This document shows positions 34,154 to 41,594 of a stretch of DNA of 64,000 nt, piece after piece. Positions within the stretch are counted from its first letter, which is position 1. Each line of letters begins with the position of its first letter. Source of the stretch: Curtobacterium sp. GC_Cur_3 (GTDB lineage Bacteria > Actinomycetota > Actinomycetes > Actinomycetales > Microbacteriaceae); contig NZ_JALNUI010000010.1 in the NCBI RefSeq assembly GCF_026544205.1, forward strand, positions 1-64,000, given 5' to 3'. The translations under genes were made by a program, and so were the position numbers. The notes under the pieces were generated by a model. That model did no database searches, was not told the origin of the DNA, and was given only the letters and a program-made list of their open reading frames with translations.

Positions 34154-35095
34154 TCAGCGCCAACTCGGGGTCCGATCCACACCGCGGAGCACGGGAAGCC
34201 CGGCCCGCCGCAGCGTCGTCGGCGCCATCCCGCCAGGCAGGACGTCGTGCCAGGTGATCCGACCGAGCCCACGGACCTCCGACACACCACGCAGTCGGTC
34301 CTCGCGGAGCTTCTCGTCGATGACGACCTGCTCCACCATGCGACCCTTCCGGAGTGCTCGGTCGCGGTACTTGACCATGCCGTCGAACTCCACGACGACT
34401 CCGTGGTCCGGGAACCAGTAGTCCACCCGAGCGCGCCAGCCCGGTTCGCCACGGAACTCGTGCTGCAGGACCGGAGCCGGCAGACGAAGGTCGTGCATGA
34501 CGAGTCGCCCGAGGCTCTCGCCGACCGACTCCGACGCGCCGTCAGCCAGCTCGATCATCCGGCGCGCTCTCGCCGCGTTCCGCTTCGTCGGCCTGACGTC
34601 GAGCTCCGCGAGGAGCTCGTCACGCGGCACGCCCCGGGCCAGGACCTCGTCGAGCACCACGAGCGCGTGCCCTCGGTCGAAGCGGAGCGCGATGTCGACG
34701 GCGGTGGACACGAGGTCGGTCGTCTCGACGCCGTCCACGGTGCACGTGCTGAGTGCGCGTCCCATCCCCGGCACCTTGTCGCAGAACCGGAGTCGTTGTG
34801 CGTGGTCACGGTCTGGAGCGAGCACGGTCGGACGGTCTGGCCACGGCCCGAACCACGGGAGGTCGTGCAGGACAGCAGCTGACGCGTGGGACACGATCAA
34901 GCCGGCGCGGCTCCGTGCGAGCACCGCATCGATACGTGCCCGGTGCCGCGTCCGGCCGTCGGCCTGCTCGAACGCCCGGCGATCGACGGAGACGCCGTGC
35001 GCGACCCGTATGTGCTGGTCGTCGGACCGGAGACGTCGGAGCGCTCTCGCGGCTGCCGGATCGGGGGCGGAGAAGGTCAGGTCAAGCGATTCCAT
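34154..35095 (-). CDS. Orphan protein with AbiEi-like N-terminus and PD-(D/E)XK-like nuclease domain
   Basis: This 313-residue protein has a helical N-terminal part (ISHASAAVLHDLPWFG) resembling the AbiEi-type/winged-helix family. The C-terminal part has the order of a PD-(D/E)XK nuclease: Glu in SVGESLGRLVMHDL, Asp in RVDYWFPDHG and EFDGMVKYR with an x-Lys, then EKLREDRLR. This matches the DUF559-like/Vsr-like group widespread in actinobacteria. No methylase, AbiEii toxin or other defence gene is adjacent, so the target and purpose are unknown. It is bracketed by two hairpin terminators. Confidence 0.78.
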   Translation of the reverse strand: MESLDLTFSAPDPAAARALRRLRSDDQHIRVAHGVSVDRRAFEQADGRTRHRARIDAVLARSRAGLIVSHASAAVLHDLPWFGPWPDRPTVLAPDRDHAQRLRFCDKVPGMGRALSTCTVDGVETTDLVSTAVDIALRFDRGHALVVLDEVLARGVPRDELLAELDVRPTKRNAARARRMIELADGASESVGESLGRLVMHDLRLPAPVLQHEFRGEPGWRARVDYWFPDHGVVVEFDGMVKYRDRALRKGRMVEQVVIDEKLREDRLRGVSEVRGLGRITWHDVLPGGMAPTTLRRAGLPVLRGVDRTPSWR

Positions 35096-35196
35096 GCGGA
35101 CAGGTTCGCGAACACAGGTCGGCCGAGCGGCTCAGAGTGCGGATCAGTGGACGCAGTCCGCCGTGCTGGTCGCTGTGGAGGAGCACGAGCGCGCAG

Positions 35197-35254
35197 CACC
35201 ACGAAACGGACGCAGCACCGCGTCTGTACGCGGTGCTGCGTCCGTTTCGTGGTG
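35197..35254. terminator. 27-bp perfect hairpin downstream of the nucleoside operon
   Basis: Arms 35197-35223 and 35228-35254 are perfectly complementary with a 4-nt CTGT loop. The structure begins 23 nt after the stop of the phosphosugar mutase gene. It shares AAACGGAC/GTCCGTTTCG with the terminator at 34106-34145. It should end transcription of the 11-gene nucleoside operon. Confidence 0.85.
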
Positions 35255-35277
35255 TGTTGCGAGCAGGACCGCCGCGG

Positions 35278-36936
35278 CTACGAGACGCGGGGGCGGATCG
35301 CTTCGGCGAGGGCCTCGACGAGGGACTGGGCCTCGGCGGAGGTCGCGGCCACGGTGTCGATGTAGACCTTCACCTTGGGCTCGGTCCCGCTCGGGCGCAC
35401 GATGACCCGGGCGTCGCCGCTGAGGTCGTAGCGCAGGATGTCCGACGGCGGGAAGCCCTGCACGCCGGCGGCGTAGTCCGTCGTCTCGAGGACGTCGAGC
35501 GGCCCGAGGGTGGTCGGCGGCGAGGAGCGCAGCGCGGCCATGACCTCCCCGATGCGCGCGAGGTCGTCCACGCGGGTGGCGACCTGCCCGGACGCGAACG
35601 CCCCGAACTCGGCGGCGAAGGCATCGAGCTGGTCGGCGATGGTCGACCCGGACGCCGCGAGCTCCGTCGCGAGGTCGAGCAGCGACAGCGCCGCCGAGAT
35701 GCCGTCCTTGTCGCGGACGACCTGCGGGTCGACGAGGTACCCGAGCGCCTCTTCGTACCCGAACAGCAGGTCGGGCACGCGGGAGACCCACTTGAAGCCC
35801 GTCAGGGTGTCCCGGTGCTGCAGGCCGTAGCGCGCCGCGACCCGTGCCAGCGCGGGCGACGACACGATCGACGCCGACAGCGTGCCGGTCTGACCGGCAT
35901 CGGCCGCCCGTGCAGCGGCACGCCAGCCGAGGAGCCACCCGACCTCGTTGCCGGAGAGCCGGCGGTAGGAGTCGCCGGACGGGATCGCCAGCGCCAGGCG
36001 GTCGGCGTCGGGGTCGTTCGCGATGACGAGGTCCGCGCCGACCTCGATACCGCGGGCGATCGCCAGGTCCATCGCACCGGGCTCCTCCGGGTTCGGGAAC
36101 GCCACCGTGGGGAACGCGCCGTCCGGGTCGATCTGCTCGGGGACGACCGCGGGCTCGGCGAACCCGGCCGCGGCGAACACGGCCTTCGCGGTCTGCCACC
36201 CGACGCCGTGCATGGCCGTGTAGACCACGGAGGGCTGCTCGGCGGCCGGGAGTGCCGGTGCGCCGACGGTCGCGGCCGTGGCGGCCACGTAGGCCTCGAC
36301 GAGGGTGGTGTCCGCGACGGTGTGATCGGTCCCGCGGGGCAGGTCGGTGATCGAGCCCGCAGCGACGGCGTCGATCGCGGCGGCGATCTCGGCGTCGACC
36401 GGCGGCACGATCTGGGAGCCGTCGTCCTCGCCGCCCAGGTAGACCTTGTAGCCGTTGTCCCGCGGCGGGTTGTGGCTCGCGGTGACCATGACCCCGGCGC
36501 CGACCCCCAGGTGGCGCACGGCGAACGCCAGCACGGGGGTGGGCAGGGCGCTCGGCAGCAGGGTGACGTCGAGCCCGAGGCCGCGCATGACCTCGGCCGA
36601 GTCACGGGCGAAGACGTCCGAGTTGACGCGGCCGTCGTAGCCGATCACGACGCTGCGCTGCCGACCGGTCTCGATGAGGAACCGGGCGAGCCCGGCGGCC
36701 GCCTGCGTGACGACCACGCGGTTCATCCGCAGCGGTCCCCACCCGAGCTCGGCGCGGAGCCCGGCGGTGCCGAACTGCAGCCGTCCGTCGAAGCGTTCGT
36801 CGAGCTGCGCGAGCGCGGTGGCGTCCCCGCTCTCGGCGGCCGTGACGGCGGCGTGCAGCTCGTCGTGGGTCTCCGGGTCGGGGTCCTGCACCAGCCAAGC
36901 ACGCGCGACGTCGAGCGTCCCAGTGGAGTGGCTCAC
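35278..36936 (-). CDS. Phospho-sugar mutase (phosphohexomutase family; likely phosphopentomutase)
   Basis: This 552-residue enzyme of the alpha-D-phosphohexomutase family has the phosphoserine loop VTASHNPPRDNGYKVY, the metal loop ANDPDADRLALAI, the sugar loop GNEVGWLL and the phosphate-binding RPSGTEPKVKVY. GTAGLRAELGWGPLRMN marks the group that includes human PGM2 and bacterial PgcA. The start is GTG 36936 in a GTGA overlap with the purine nucleoside phosphorylase gene. Because no deoB is present here, conversion of ribose- and deoxyribose-1-phosphate to the 5-phosphates is the best guess; phosphoglucomutase activity remains possible. Confidence 0.93.
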   Translation of the reverse strand: MSHSTGTLDVARAWLVQDPDPETHDELHAAVTAAESGDATALAQLDERFDGRLQFGTAGLRAELGWGPLRMNRVVVTQAAAGLARFLIETGRQRSVVIGYDGRVNSDVFARDSAEVMRGLGLDVTLLPSALPTPVLAFAVRHLGVGAGVMVTASHNPPRDNGYKVYLGGEDDGSQIVPPVDAEIAAAIDAVAAGSITDLPRGTDHTVADTTLVEAYVAATAATVGAPALPAAEQPSVVYTAMHGVGWQTAKAVFAAAGFAEPAVVPEQIDPDGAFPTVAFPNPEEPGAMDLAIARGIEVGADLVIANDPDADRLALAIPSGDSYRRLSGNEVGWLLGWRAAARAADAGQTGTLSASIVSSPALARVAARYGLQHRDTLTGFKWVSRVPDLLFGYEEALGYLVDPQVVRDKDGISAALSLLDLATELAASGSTIADQLDAFAAEFGAFASGQVATRVDDLARIGEVMAALRSSPPTTLGPLDVLETTDYAAGVQGFPPSDILRYDLSGDARVIVRPSGTEPKVKVYIDTVAATSAEAQSLVEALAEAIRPRVS

Positions 36937-37760
36937 AGCGCCGCCACCACCCGGGCGAGCAGGTCCGCGATCACGGGCTCGGCGATGCGGCCGGCCTCGA
37001 GCACCTCGGCGTGGGACAGCGGCGTCGTCTGGATGCCGGCGGCCAGGTTCGTGATGAGGGAGAACCCGAGGACCTCCATGCCCGCCTGTCGGGCCGCGAT
37101 GGCCTCGAGCGCGGTGGACATGCCGACGATGTGCCCGCCGATCGCCTTGGCCATCTGGACCTCGGCCGGGGTCTCGTAGTGCGGGCCGCGGAACTGCGTG
37201 TAGACGCCCTCGTCGAGGGACGGGTCCACCTGCTTGGCGATCGCCCGGAGCCGTGCCGAGTACAGGTCCGTCAGGTCGATGAAGGTGGCGCCCTCGAGCG
37301 GGCTGTCCGCCGTCAGGTTGATGTGGTCGCTGATGAGCACGGGGGTGCCGGGCGTCCAGGACTCCTTGATGCCGCCGGCGCCGTTCGTGAGCACCATCGT
37401 CGTGGCACCGGTCGCCGCGGCGGTCCGCACGCTGTGCACGACCCGACGCACGCCGTGGCCCTCGTAGTAGTGCGTGCGCGCACCGATCACCAGGGCGTGC
37501 CGACCGTCCGCGAGGCGGATCGAGCGCACCGTGCCGGAGTGTCCGGGGACCGCCGACGCGCTGAACCCGGGGACGTCCGACGCCGGGATCTCGGAGACGG
37601 TCTCGCCGATGAGGTCGGCGGCCTTGCCCCACCCGGACCCGAGCGTCAGGGCGACGTCGTGGCGGTCGATGCCGGACTGCTCGGCGATCACCGCCGCAGC
37701 GTCACGGGCGACGTCGAACGGGTCGACGGAGGGGTCGTTGAGCGGGTTCGTGCTGGCCAT
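36933..37760 (-). CDS. punA: Purine nucleoside phosphorylase (class I, trimeric type)
   Basis: This 275-residue enzyme cleaves inosine and guanosine with phosphate to give the base and pentose-1-phosphate. VALTLGSGWGKAADLI is the phosphate-binding motif, RTHYYEGHGVRRVV and VLTNGAGGIKESW line the active site, and ITNLAAGI fits the family end. The start is ATG 37760. It is coupled to the mutase downstream and lies 9 nt after the PTS IIB gene. Confidence 0.95.
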   Translation of the reverse strand: MASTNPLNDPSVDPFDVARDAAAVIAEQSGIDRHDVALTLGSGWGKAADLIGETVSEIPASDVPGFSASAVPGHSGTVRSIRLADGRHALVIGARTHYYEGHGVRRVVHSVRTAAATGATTMVLTNGAGGIKESWTPGTPVLISDHINLTADSPLEGATFIDLTDLYSARLRAIAKQVDPSLDEGVYTQFRGPHYETPAEVQMAKAIGGHIVGMSTALEAIAARQAGMEVLGFSLITNLAAGIQTTPLSHAEVLEAGRIAEPVIADLLARVVAAL

Positions 37761-37769
37761 GGAGCAATG

Positions 37770-38057
37770 CTACGGGGCCGGTGACTCCCCCAGGGACCTC
37801 TCCACGGCCGCCGTGATCTCGCTCTGGTCGAAGTGGTTCCTGATCACGATGACCTCGGCGTAGGTGGTCCCGATGGCCTCGACGAACTCCTGCGACGTGA
37901 GGATCACGTTGGCGTCGTCGGAGACCTCGCGGACGGACGCGACGTCGGCCGCGACGACCTCGGCCGGCAGCCCGAGCGTCGCCAGCGCCTTCTCGGCGTT
38001 CACCTTGAGGATGGCGCTCGAGCCGATCCCCGCGCCGCAGATGGTCACGATCTTCAC
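37770..38057 (-). CDS. PTS enzyme IIB (ascorbate/galactitol-like)
   Basis: This 95-residue protein begins MKIVTICGAGIGSSAIL; Cys7 is the expected phospho-cysteine of small IIB proteins of the ascorbate/lactose-like group. It should carry phosphate from IIA to a sugar at a IIC component. The start is GTG 38057 in a GTGA overlap with IIA. No IIC gene is found here or elsewhere in the window apart from mtlA. The substrate is unknown; a nucleoside-derived pentose is one possibility given the operon. Confidence 0.88.
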   Translation of the reverse strand: MKIVTICGAGIGSSAILKVNAEKALATLGLPAEVVAADVASVREVSDDANVILTSQEFVEAIGTTYAEVIVIRNHFDQSEITAAVERSLGESPAP

Positions 38058-38500
38058 GCCGACACTCCCATGATCTCCCGGACCTCGTCCGGTGTCCTCG
38101 CCGCGGCCAGACGCGAGGTCACCGTGGCGTCGTTGAACAGGTTCGCGATCGCACCGATCGACTCGAGGTGCGTCCCCACGCCCGCCACCGCGAGCCCGAG
38201 GACGACGTCGACGGGGTCGTTGTGCGGGTGCCCGAAGGCCACCGGCTGCGCGAGCGTCACCACGGACAAGCCGTCGCGGAGCACGGAGTCGCCCGGACGG
38301 GCGTGGGCGAACGCCAGGCCCGGCGAGATCACGATGTACGGGCCGTGTTCCTCGACCATGGCGACCATGGCGTCCGTGTAGGCGTCGGTGGTCGCGCCGG
38401 ACCGCACGAGGGCGCCGCCGGCCAGCCGGAGCGCATCGCGCCACGAGGGCGCGGACGCCCCGAGCACGACGGCGTCGTCGGACAGCGACGGCAGGCCCAT
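38054..38500 (-). CDS. PTS enzyme IIA (mannitol/fructose/ascorbate type)
   Basis: The 148-residue protein has the type-2 IIA pattern GPYIVISPGLAFAHARP, with His66 the likely phosphorylation site. DVVLGLAVAGVGTHLESI is the conserved second half. It would accept phosphate from HPr and pass it to the IIB encoded immediately downstream. The start is ATG 38500. It follows add by 5 nt and precedes IIB with a 4-nt overlap, inside the nucleoside salvage operon. Confidence 0.88.
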   Translation of the reverse strand: MGLPSLSDDAVVLGASAPSWRDALRLAGGALVRSGATTDAYTDAMVAMVEEHGPYIVISPGLAFAHARPGDSVLRDGLSVVTLAQPVAFGHPHNDPVDVVLGLAVAGVGTHLESIGAIANLFNDATVTSRLAAARTPDEVREIMGVSA

Positions 38501-38505
38501 CGCGA

Positions 38506-39621
38506 TCAGGCCTCCGCGTACCCGGCGGTGATGAGGGCGATGATCTCCTCGCGGTCCTCCAGCGGGAGGAACGAGCCGAGCGCCGCGTTGATCTGGAACG
38601 CGGCGAGGTCGTCGAGGTCGTAGCCGAAGGTGCCGGCCAGGAGCGCGAGCTCCTTCGTCAGCGTCGTGTTGCTCATCAGGCGGTTATCGGTGTTCACCGT
38701 GACGCGGAACCCGAGCTGGTAGAGCACGTCGAACGGGTGGTCGGCGAGGTCGTCGCCCCACGCCGCGATGGCCCCGGTCTGCAGGTTCGAGGACGGCGAG
38801 AGCTCGAGCGGGATCTCACGGTCGCGCACCCAGGACGCGATCTCACCGAGCGAGGCGAGCGTGGAGCCGTCGCCGCCGTCGGAGAGCTGGACGTCCTCGA
38901 ACACTCGCACGCCGTGGCCGAGGCGGAGCGCACGACCATCGACGAGCGCCGAACGGATCGACGCGAGCCCGTCGGCCTCGCCCGCGTGCACGGTGACGGG
39001 GAAGAGCTCGGAAGCCAGGTAGTCGAACGCCGCGCGGTGGTTCGACGCGGGGAAGCCCGCCTCGGCACCGGCGATGTCGAACCCGACGACGCCGTGGTCG
39101 CGGTGCCGGACGGCCAGCTCGGCGATCTCGAGGGACCGGTCCGCGTGGCGCATCGCCGTGACGAGCTGGCCGACGCGGATCGCTCCGCCGGCGGCGTCGA
39201 CCGCTTCCTCGATGCCGTCCTGCACGGCCTCGACCGTCTCGTCGAGCGTCAACCCGCCCTGCAGGTGCTGCTCAGGCGCCCAGCGGACCTCGCCGTAGAC
39301 GACGCCGTCGGCGATGAGGTCCTCGACGAAGTCACGCGCGACGCGGGTCAGGCCCTGCGCGGTCTGCATCACGCTCGTGGTGACGTCGAACGTCTTGAGG
39401 TACTCGACGAGCGAACCGGAGTCGGCCTGGTCGGCGAACCACTGACCGAGCTCGACCGGGTCGGTGGTCGGGAGCGTGACGCCCGCCGAGTCGGCGAGCT
39501 CGATGATCGTGGTGGGGCCGAGTCCGCCGTCGAGGTGGTCGTGCAGCGAGACCTTCGGCAGGTCGTTGATCACGGCACCCGCGTCGGGCAGTCGGTACGT
39601 GGGGGCGTCGTCGGCGCTCAT
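38506..39621 (-). CDS. add: Adenosine deaminase
   Basis: This 371-residue zinc enzyme converts adenosine to inosine and deoxyadenosine to deoxyinosine. SLHDHLDGGLGP has the HxH metal ligands. TVHAGEADG contains the third His and catalytic Glu, LRLGHGVRVF the catalytic His, and VTVNTDNRLM the metal Asp. NTDN in place of NTDD is common in actinobacterial forms. It lies between deoA (9 nt upstream) and the IIA gene. Confidence 0.95.
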   Translation of the reverse strand: MSADDAPTYRLPDAGAVINDLPKVSLHDHLDGGLGPTTIIELADSAGVTLPTTDPVELGQWFADQADSGSLVEYLKTFDVTTSVMQTAQGLTRVARDFVEDLIADGVVYGEVRWAPEQHLQGGLTLDETVEAVQDGIEEAVDAAGGAIRVGQLVTAMRHADRSLEIAELAVRHRDHGVVGFDIAGAEAGFPASNHRAAFDYLASELFPVTVHAGEADGLASIRSALVDGRALRLGHGVRVFEDVQLSDGGDGSTLASLGEIASWVRDREIPLELSPSSNLQTGAIAAWGDDLADHPFDVLYQLGFRVTVNTDNRLMSNTTLTKELALLAGTFGYDLDDLAAFQINAALGSFLPLEDREEIIALITAGYAEA

Positions 39622-39630
39622 GCGTCCAGG

Positions 39631-40920
39631 CTAGCCCTGGATGCGCTCCCGCACGATCGGCCCACGCGGCTCGGCCGTCGCACCGATCGACCACGCGCCC
39701 TCGAGCGACTCCAGCGCCCGCTCGAACCGCGACGGCTCGTCGGTGTGCAGGGTCCAGAGCGGCTGCCCCTCGGTCACGGTGTCGCCGGGCTTTGCGTGCA
39801 GCTCGATGCCGGCGCCGGCCTGCACCGGGTCCTGGGCGCGCGCACGACCCGCACCGAGCCTCCAGGCCGCGATGCCGAACGGCAGGGCGTCCTGGGTGGC
39901 GAGCACCCCGGAGGCGGGCGCCGTGACGACGTGCTGCTCGCGGGCGACCGGCAGCGCCGCGCCGGGGTCGCCGCCCTGCGCCGCGATCATCCGGCGCCAG
40001 GTGTCCATGGCTCGGCCGTCGGCCAGCGCCGCAGCGGGGTCGGCGTCCGGCAGCCCGGCGAGCCGGAGCATCTCCGACGCCAGCGACAGCGTCAGCGAGA
40101 CGACGTCGGCCGGGCCACCGCCCTCGAGCACCGCGATCGACTCCCGGACCTCGAGTGCGTTGCCGATGGTGAGCCCGAGCGGGACCTCCATGTCGGTCAA
40201 CAGCGCCGAGGTGGCCACGCCGGCGTCGGTGCCGAGGTCGACCATCGTCTGTGCGAGTTCCCGCGAGGCCTCGTACGAGGGCATGAACGCACCCGAGCCG
40301 AACTTCACGTCGAGGACGAGCGCGCCCGTGCCCTCGGCGATCTTCTTCGACATGATGCTCGACGCGATGAGCGGGATGCACTCGACGGTGCCCGTGATGT
40401 CGCGGAGCGCGTACAGCTTCTTGTCCGCGGGAGCCAGACCGGAGCCCGCGGCGCAGATGACCGCGCCGACGTCGGACAGCACCGACATCATGCGGTCGTT
40501 CGAGATCGACGCCTGCCACCCCGGGATCGACTCGAGCTTGTCGAGCGTGCCGCCGGTGTGGCCGAGCCCACGCCCGGACAGCTGGGGCACCGCGACGCCG
40601 AACGACGCCACGAGGGGTGCGAGCGGCAGCGTGATCTTGTCGCCGACGCCGCCGGTGGAGTGCTTGTCGACGGTGGTCTTGCCGAGCGAGCCGAACGACA
40701 TCCGCTCCCCCGACGCGATCATCGCGAGCGTCAGGTCCTTGACCTCGCGGCGGTCCATCCCGTTCAGGAAGACCGCCATCGCGAACGCCGCCATCTGCGG
40801 GTCCTCGACGTAGCCGCGCGTGTAGGCGTCGACCAGCCAGTCGATCTCGGCCGTGCTGAGGGTGTCGCCGGAGCGCTTCGTGCGGATGAGGTCGACGGTG
40901 TCGAACGGCTCGACGGCCAT
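39631..40920 (-). CDS. deoA: Thymidine phosphorylase
   Basis: This 429-residue pyrimidine nucleoside phosphorylase cleaves thymidine (and perhaps uridine) to base and pentose-1-phosphate. KHSTGGVGDKITLPLAP is the phosphate-binding loop; SGRGLGHTGGTLDKLESIPG and VKFGSGAFMP are hallmarks. The start is ATG 40920, 1 nt from the cdd stop. A copy of the dispersed 19-nt motif (39851-39869) falls in codons for AWRLGA, in the final domain. Confidence 0.96.
   Translation of the reverse strand: MAVEPFDTVDLIRTKRSGDTLSTAEIDWLVDAYTRGYVEDPQMAAFAMAVFLNGMDRREVKDLTLAMIASGERMSFGSLGKTTVDKHSTGGVGDKITLPLAPLVASFGVAVPQLSGRGLGHTGGTLDKLESIPGWQASISNDRMMSVLSDVGAVICAAGSGLAPADKKLYALRDITGTVECIPLIASSIMSKKIAEGTGALVLDVKFGSGAFMPSYEASRELAQTMVDLGTDAGVATSALLTDMEVPLGLTIGNALEVRESIAVLEGGGPADVVSLTLSLASEMLRLAGLPDADPAAALADGRAMDTWRRMIAAQGGDPGAALPVAREQHVVTAPASGVLATQDALPFGIAAWRLGAGRARAQDPVQAGAGIELHAKPGDTVTEGQPLWTLHTDEPSRFERALESLEGAWSIGATAEPRGPIVRERIQG
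39851..39869. repeat. Dispersed motif, copy inside deoA
   Basis: GCACCGAGCCTCCAGGCCG is 18/19 identical to the maf copy (31840-31858) and 17/19 to those at 26951 and 55614. It is on the non-coding strand of deoA and is translated in a different frame from the other genic copies. Confidence 0.8.
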
Positions 40921-40921
40921 G

Positions 40922-41449
40922 TCAGTGCTCCTGCTGGTAGGTGACGAGGGTGCGCGGCCCGAACGCGTCGGGCAGCACCTCGTCGATGGTGCGGATGCCG
41001 GAGACGGTCTCGAGCAGCATGCCCTCGGCCGAGTGCTCGAACAGCAGCTGGCGGCAGCGCCCGCACGGCATGAGCGTCGCGCCGTCGCCGTCCACGCAGG
41101 TGAACGCGACGAGCTTGCCGCCGCCGGTCATGTGCAGCTGCGACACGAGCGAGCACTCGGCGCAGAGCGTGACCCCGTAGGAGGCGTTCTCGATGTTGCA
41201 GCCGGACACGATCCGGCCGTCGTCGGTGAGCGCAGCAGCGCCGACCGGGAACGACGAGTACGGCGCGTAGGCCCGACCCATGGCGGTCGTCGCGGCCTCC
41301 CGCAGGGCGGTCCAGTCGACGTCGACGCTCGCGTCGATCACGGTGTCCGGATCGGACGGGAGGCTCGTGGCCGGGTCGGTCCAGGAGGGCTCGCCGGTCG
41401 TCGGGTCGGTGGTGACCCCCTGGTCACCCGCAGCGTTCGTGTCGGTCAT
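40922..41449 (-). CDS. cdd: Cytidine deaminase with N-terminal extension
   Basis: The 175-residue protein has a conserved domain from ~residue 45 (DWTALREAATTAMGRAYAPYS), zinc ligands in CNIENASYGVTLCAE (with catalytic Glu) and PCGRCRQ. It deaminates cytidine and deoxycytidine to uridine forms. The first ~45 residues (Asp/Thr/Pro-rich) are extra; they are not seen in the ~130-residue homotetrameric enzymes. ATG 41449 is supported by AGGAGG 8 nt upstream. That ribosome site lies in a weak copy of the dispersed motif. Confidence 0.94.
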   Translation of the reverse strand: MTDTNAAGDQGVTTDPTTGEPSWTDPATSLPSDPDTVIDASVDVDWTALREAATTAMGRAYAPYSSFPVGAAALTDDGRIVSGCNIENASYGVTLCAECSLVSQLHMTGGGKLVAFTCVDGDGATLMPCGRCRQLLFEHSAEGMLLETVSGIRTIDEVLPDAFGPRTLVTYQQEH

Positions 41450-41515
41450 GTGCCGAGCCTCCTGTTCGGTGGTGGTTCGTGGTGGTGGTTCGTGCTGGTG
41501 ATGGTGGTCCCCTCC

Positions 41516-41587
41516 GCGAAACACCGGTGTTGCGTGGACGAGCCGCGGATGTCCGCGGCGCGACCCCGCAACACCGGTGTCTTGCGA
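41516..41587. repeat. Palindrome-pair element, copy 2 (ACACCGGTGT x2, 50 bp apart)
   Basis: ACACCGGTGT occurs at 41521-41530 and 41571-41580, start-to-start 50 bp, the same as copy 1 at 17855/17905. The interior has GCCGCGGA/TCCGCGGC, a strong stem with a 2-nt loop. In reverse orientation the element begins CGCAAGACACCGGTGTT, identical to the start of copy 1 over 17 nt. It lies between an ABC permease gene and cdd. Confidence 0.78.
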
Positions 41588-41594
41588 GGGGGGG

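Noticed and set aside
34154..35095. Reading the orphan gene as an AbiE toxin-antitoxin pair.
   Set aside because: No AbiEii-like nucleotidyltransferase gene is adjacent, and the C-terminal half looks like a nuclease.
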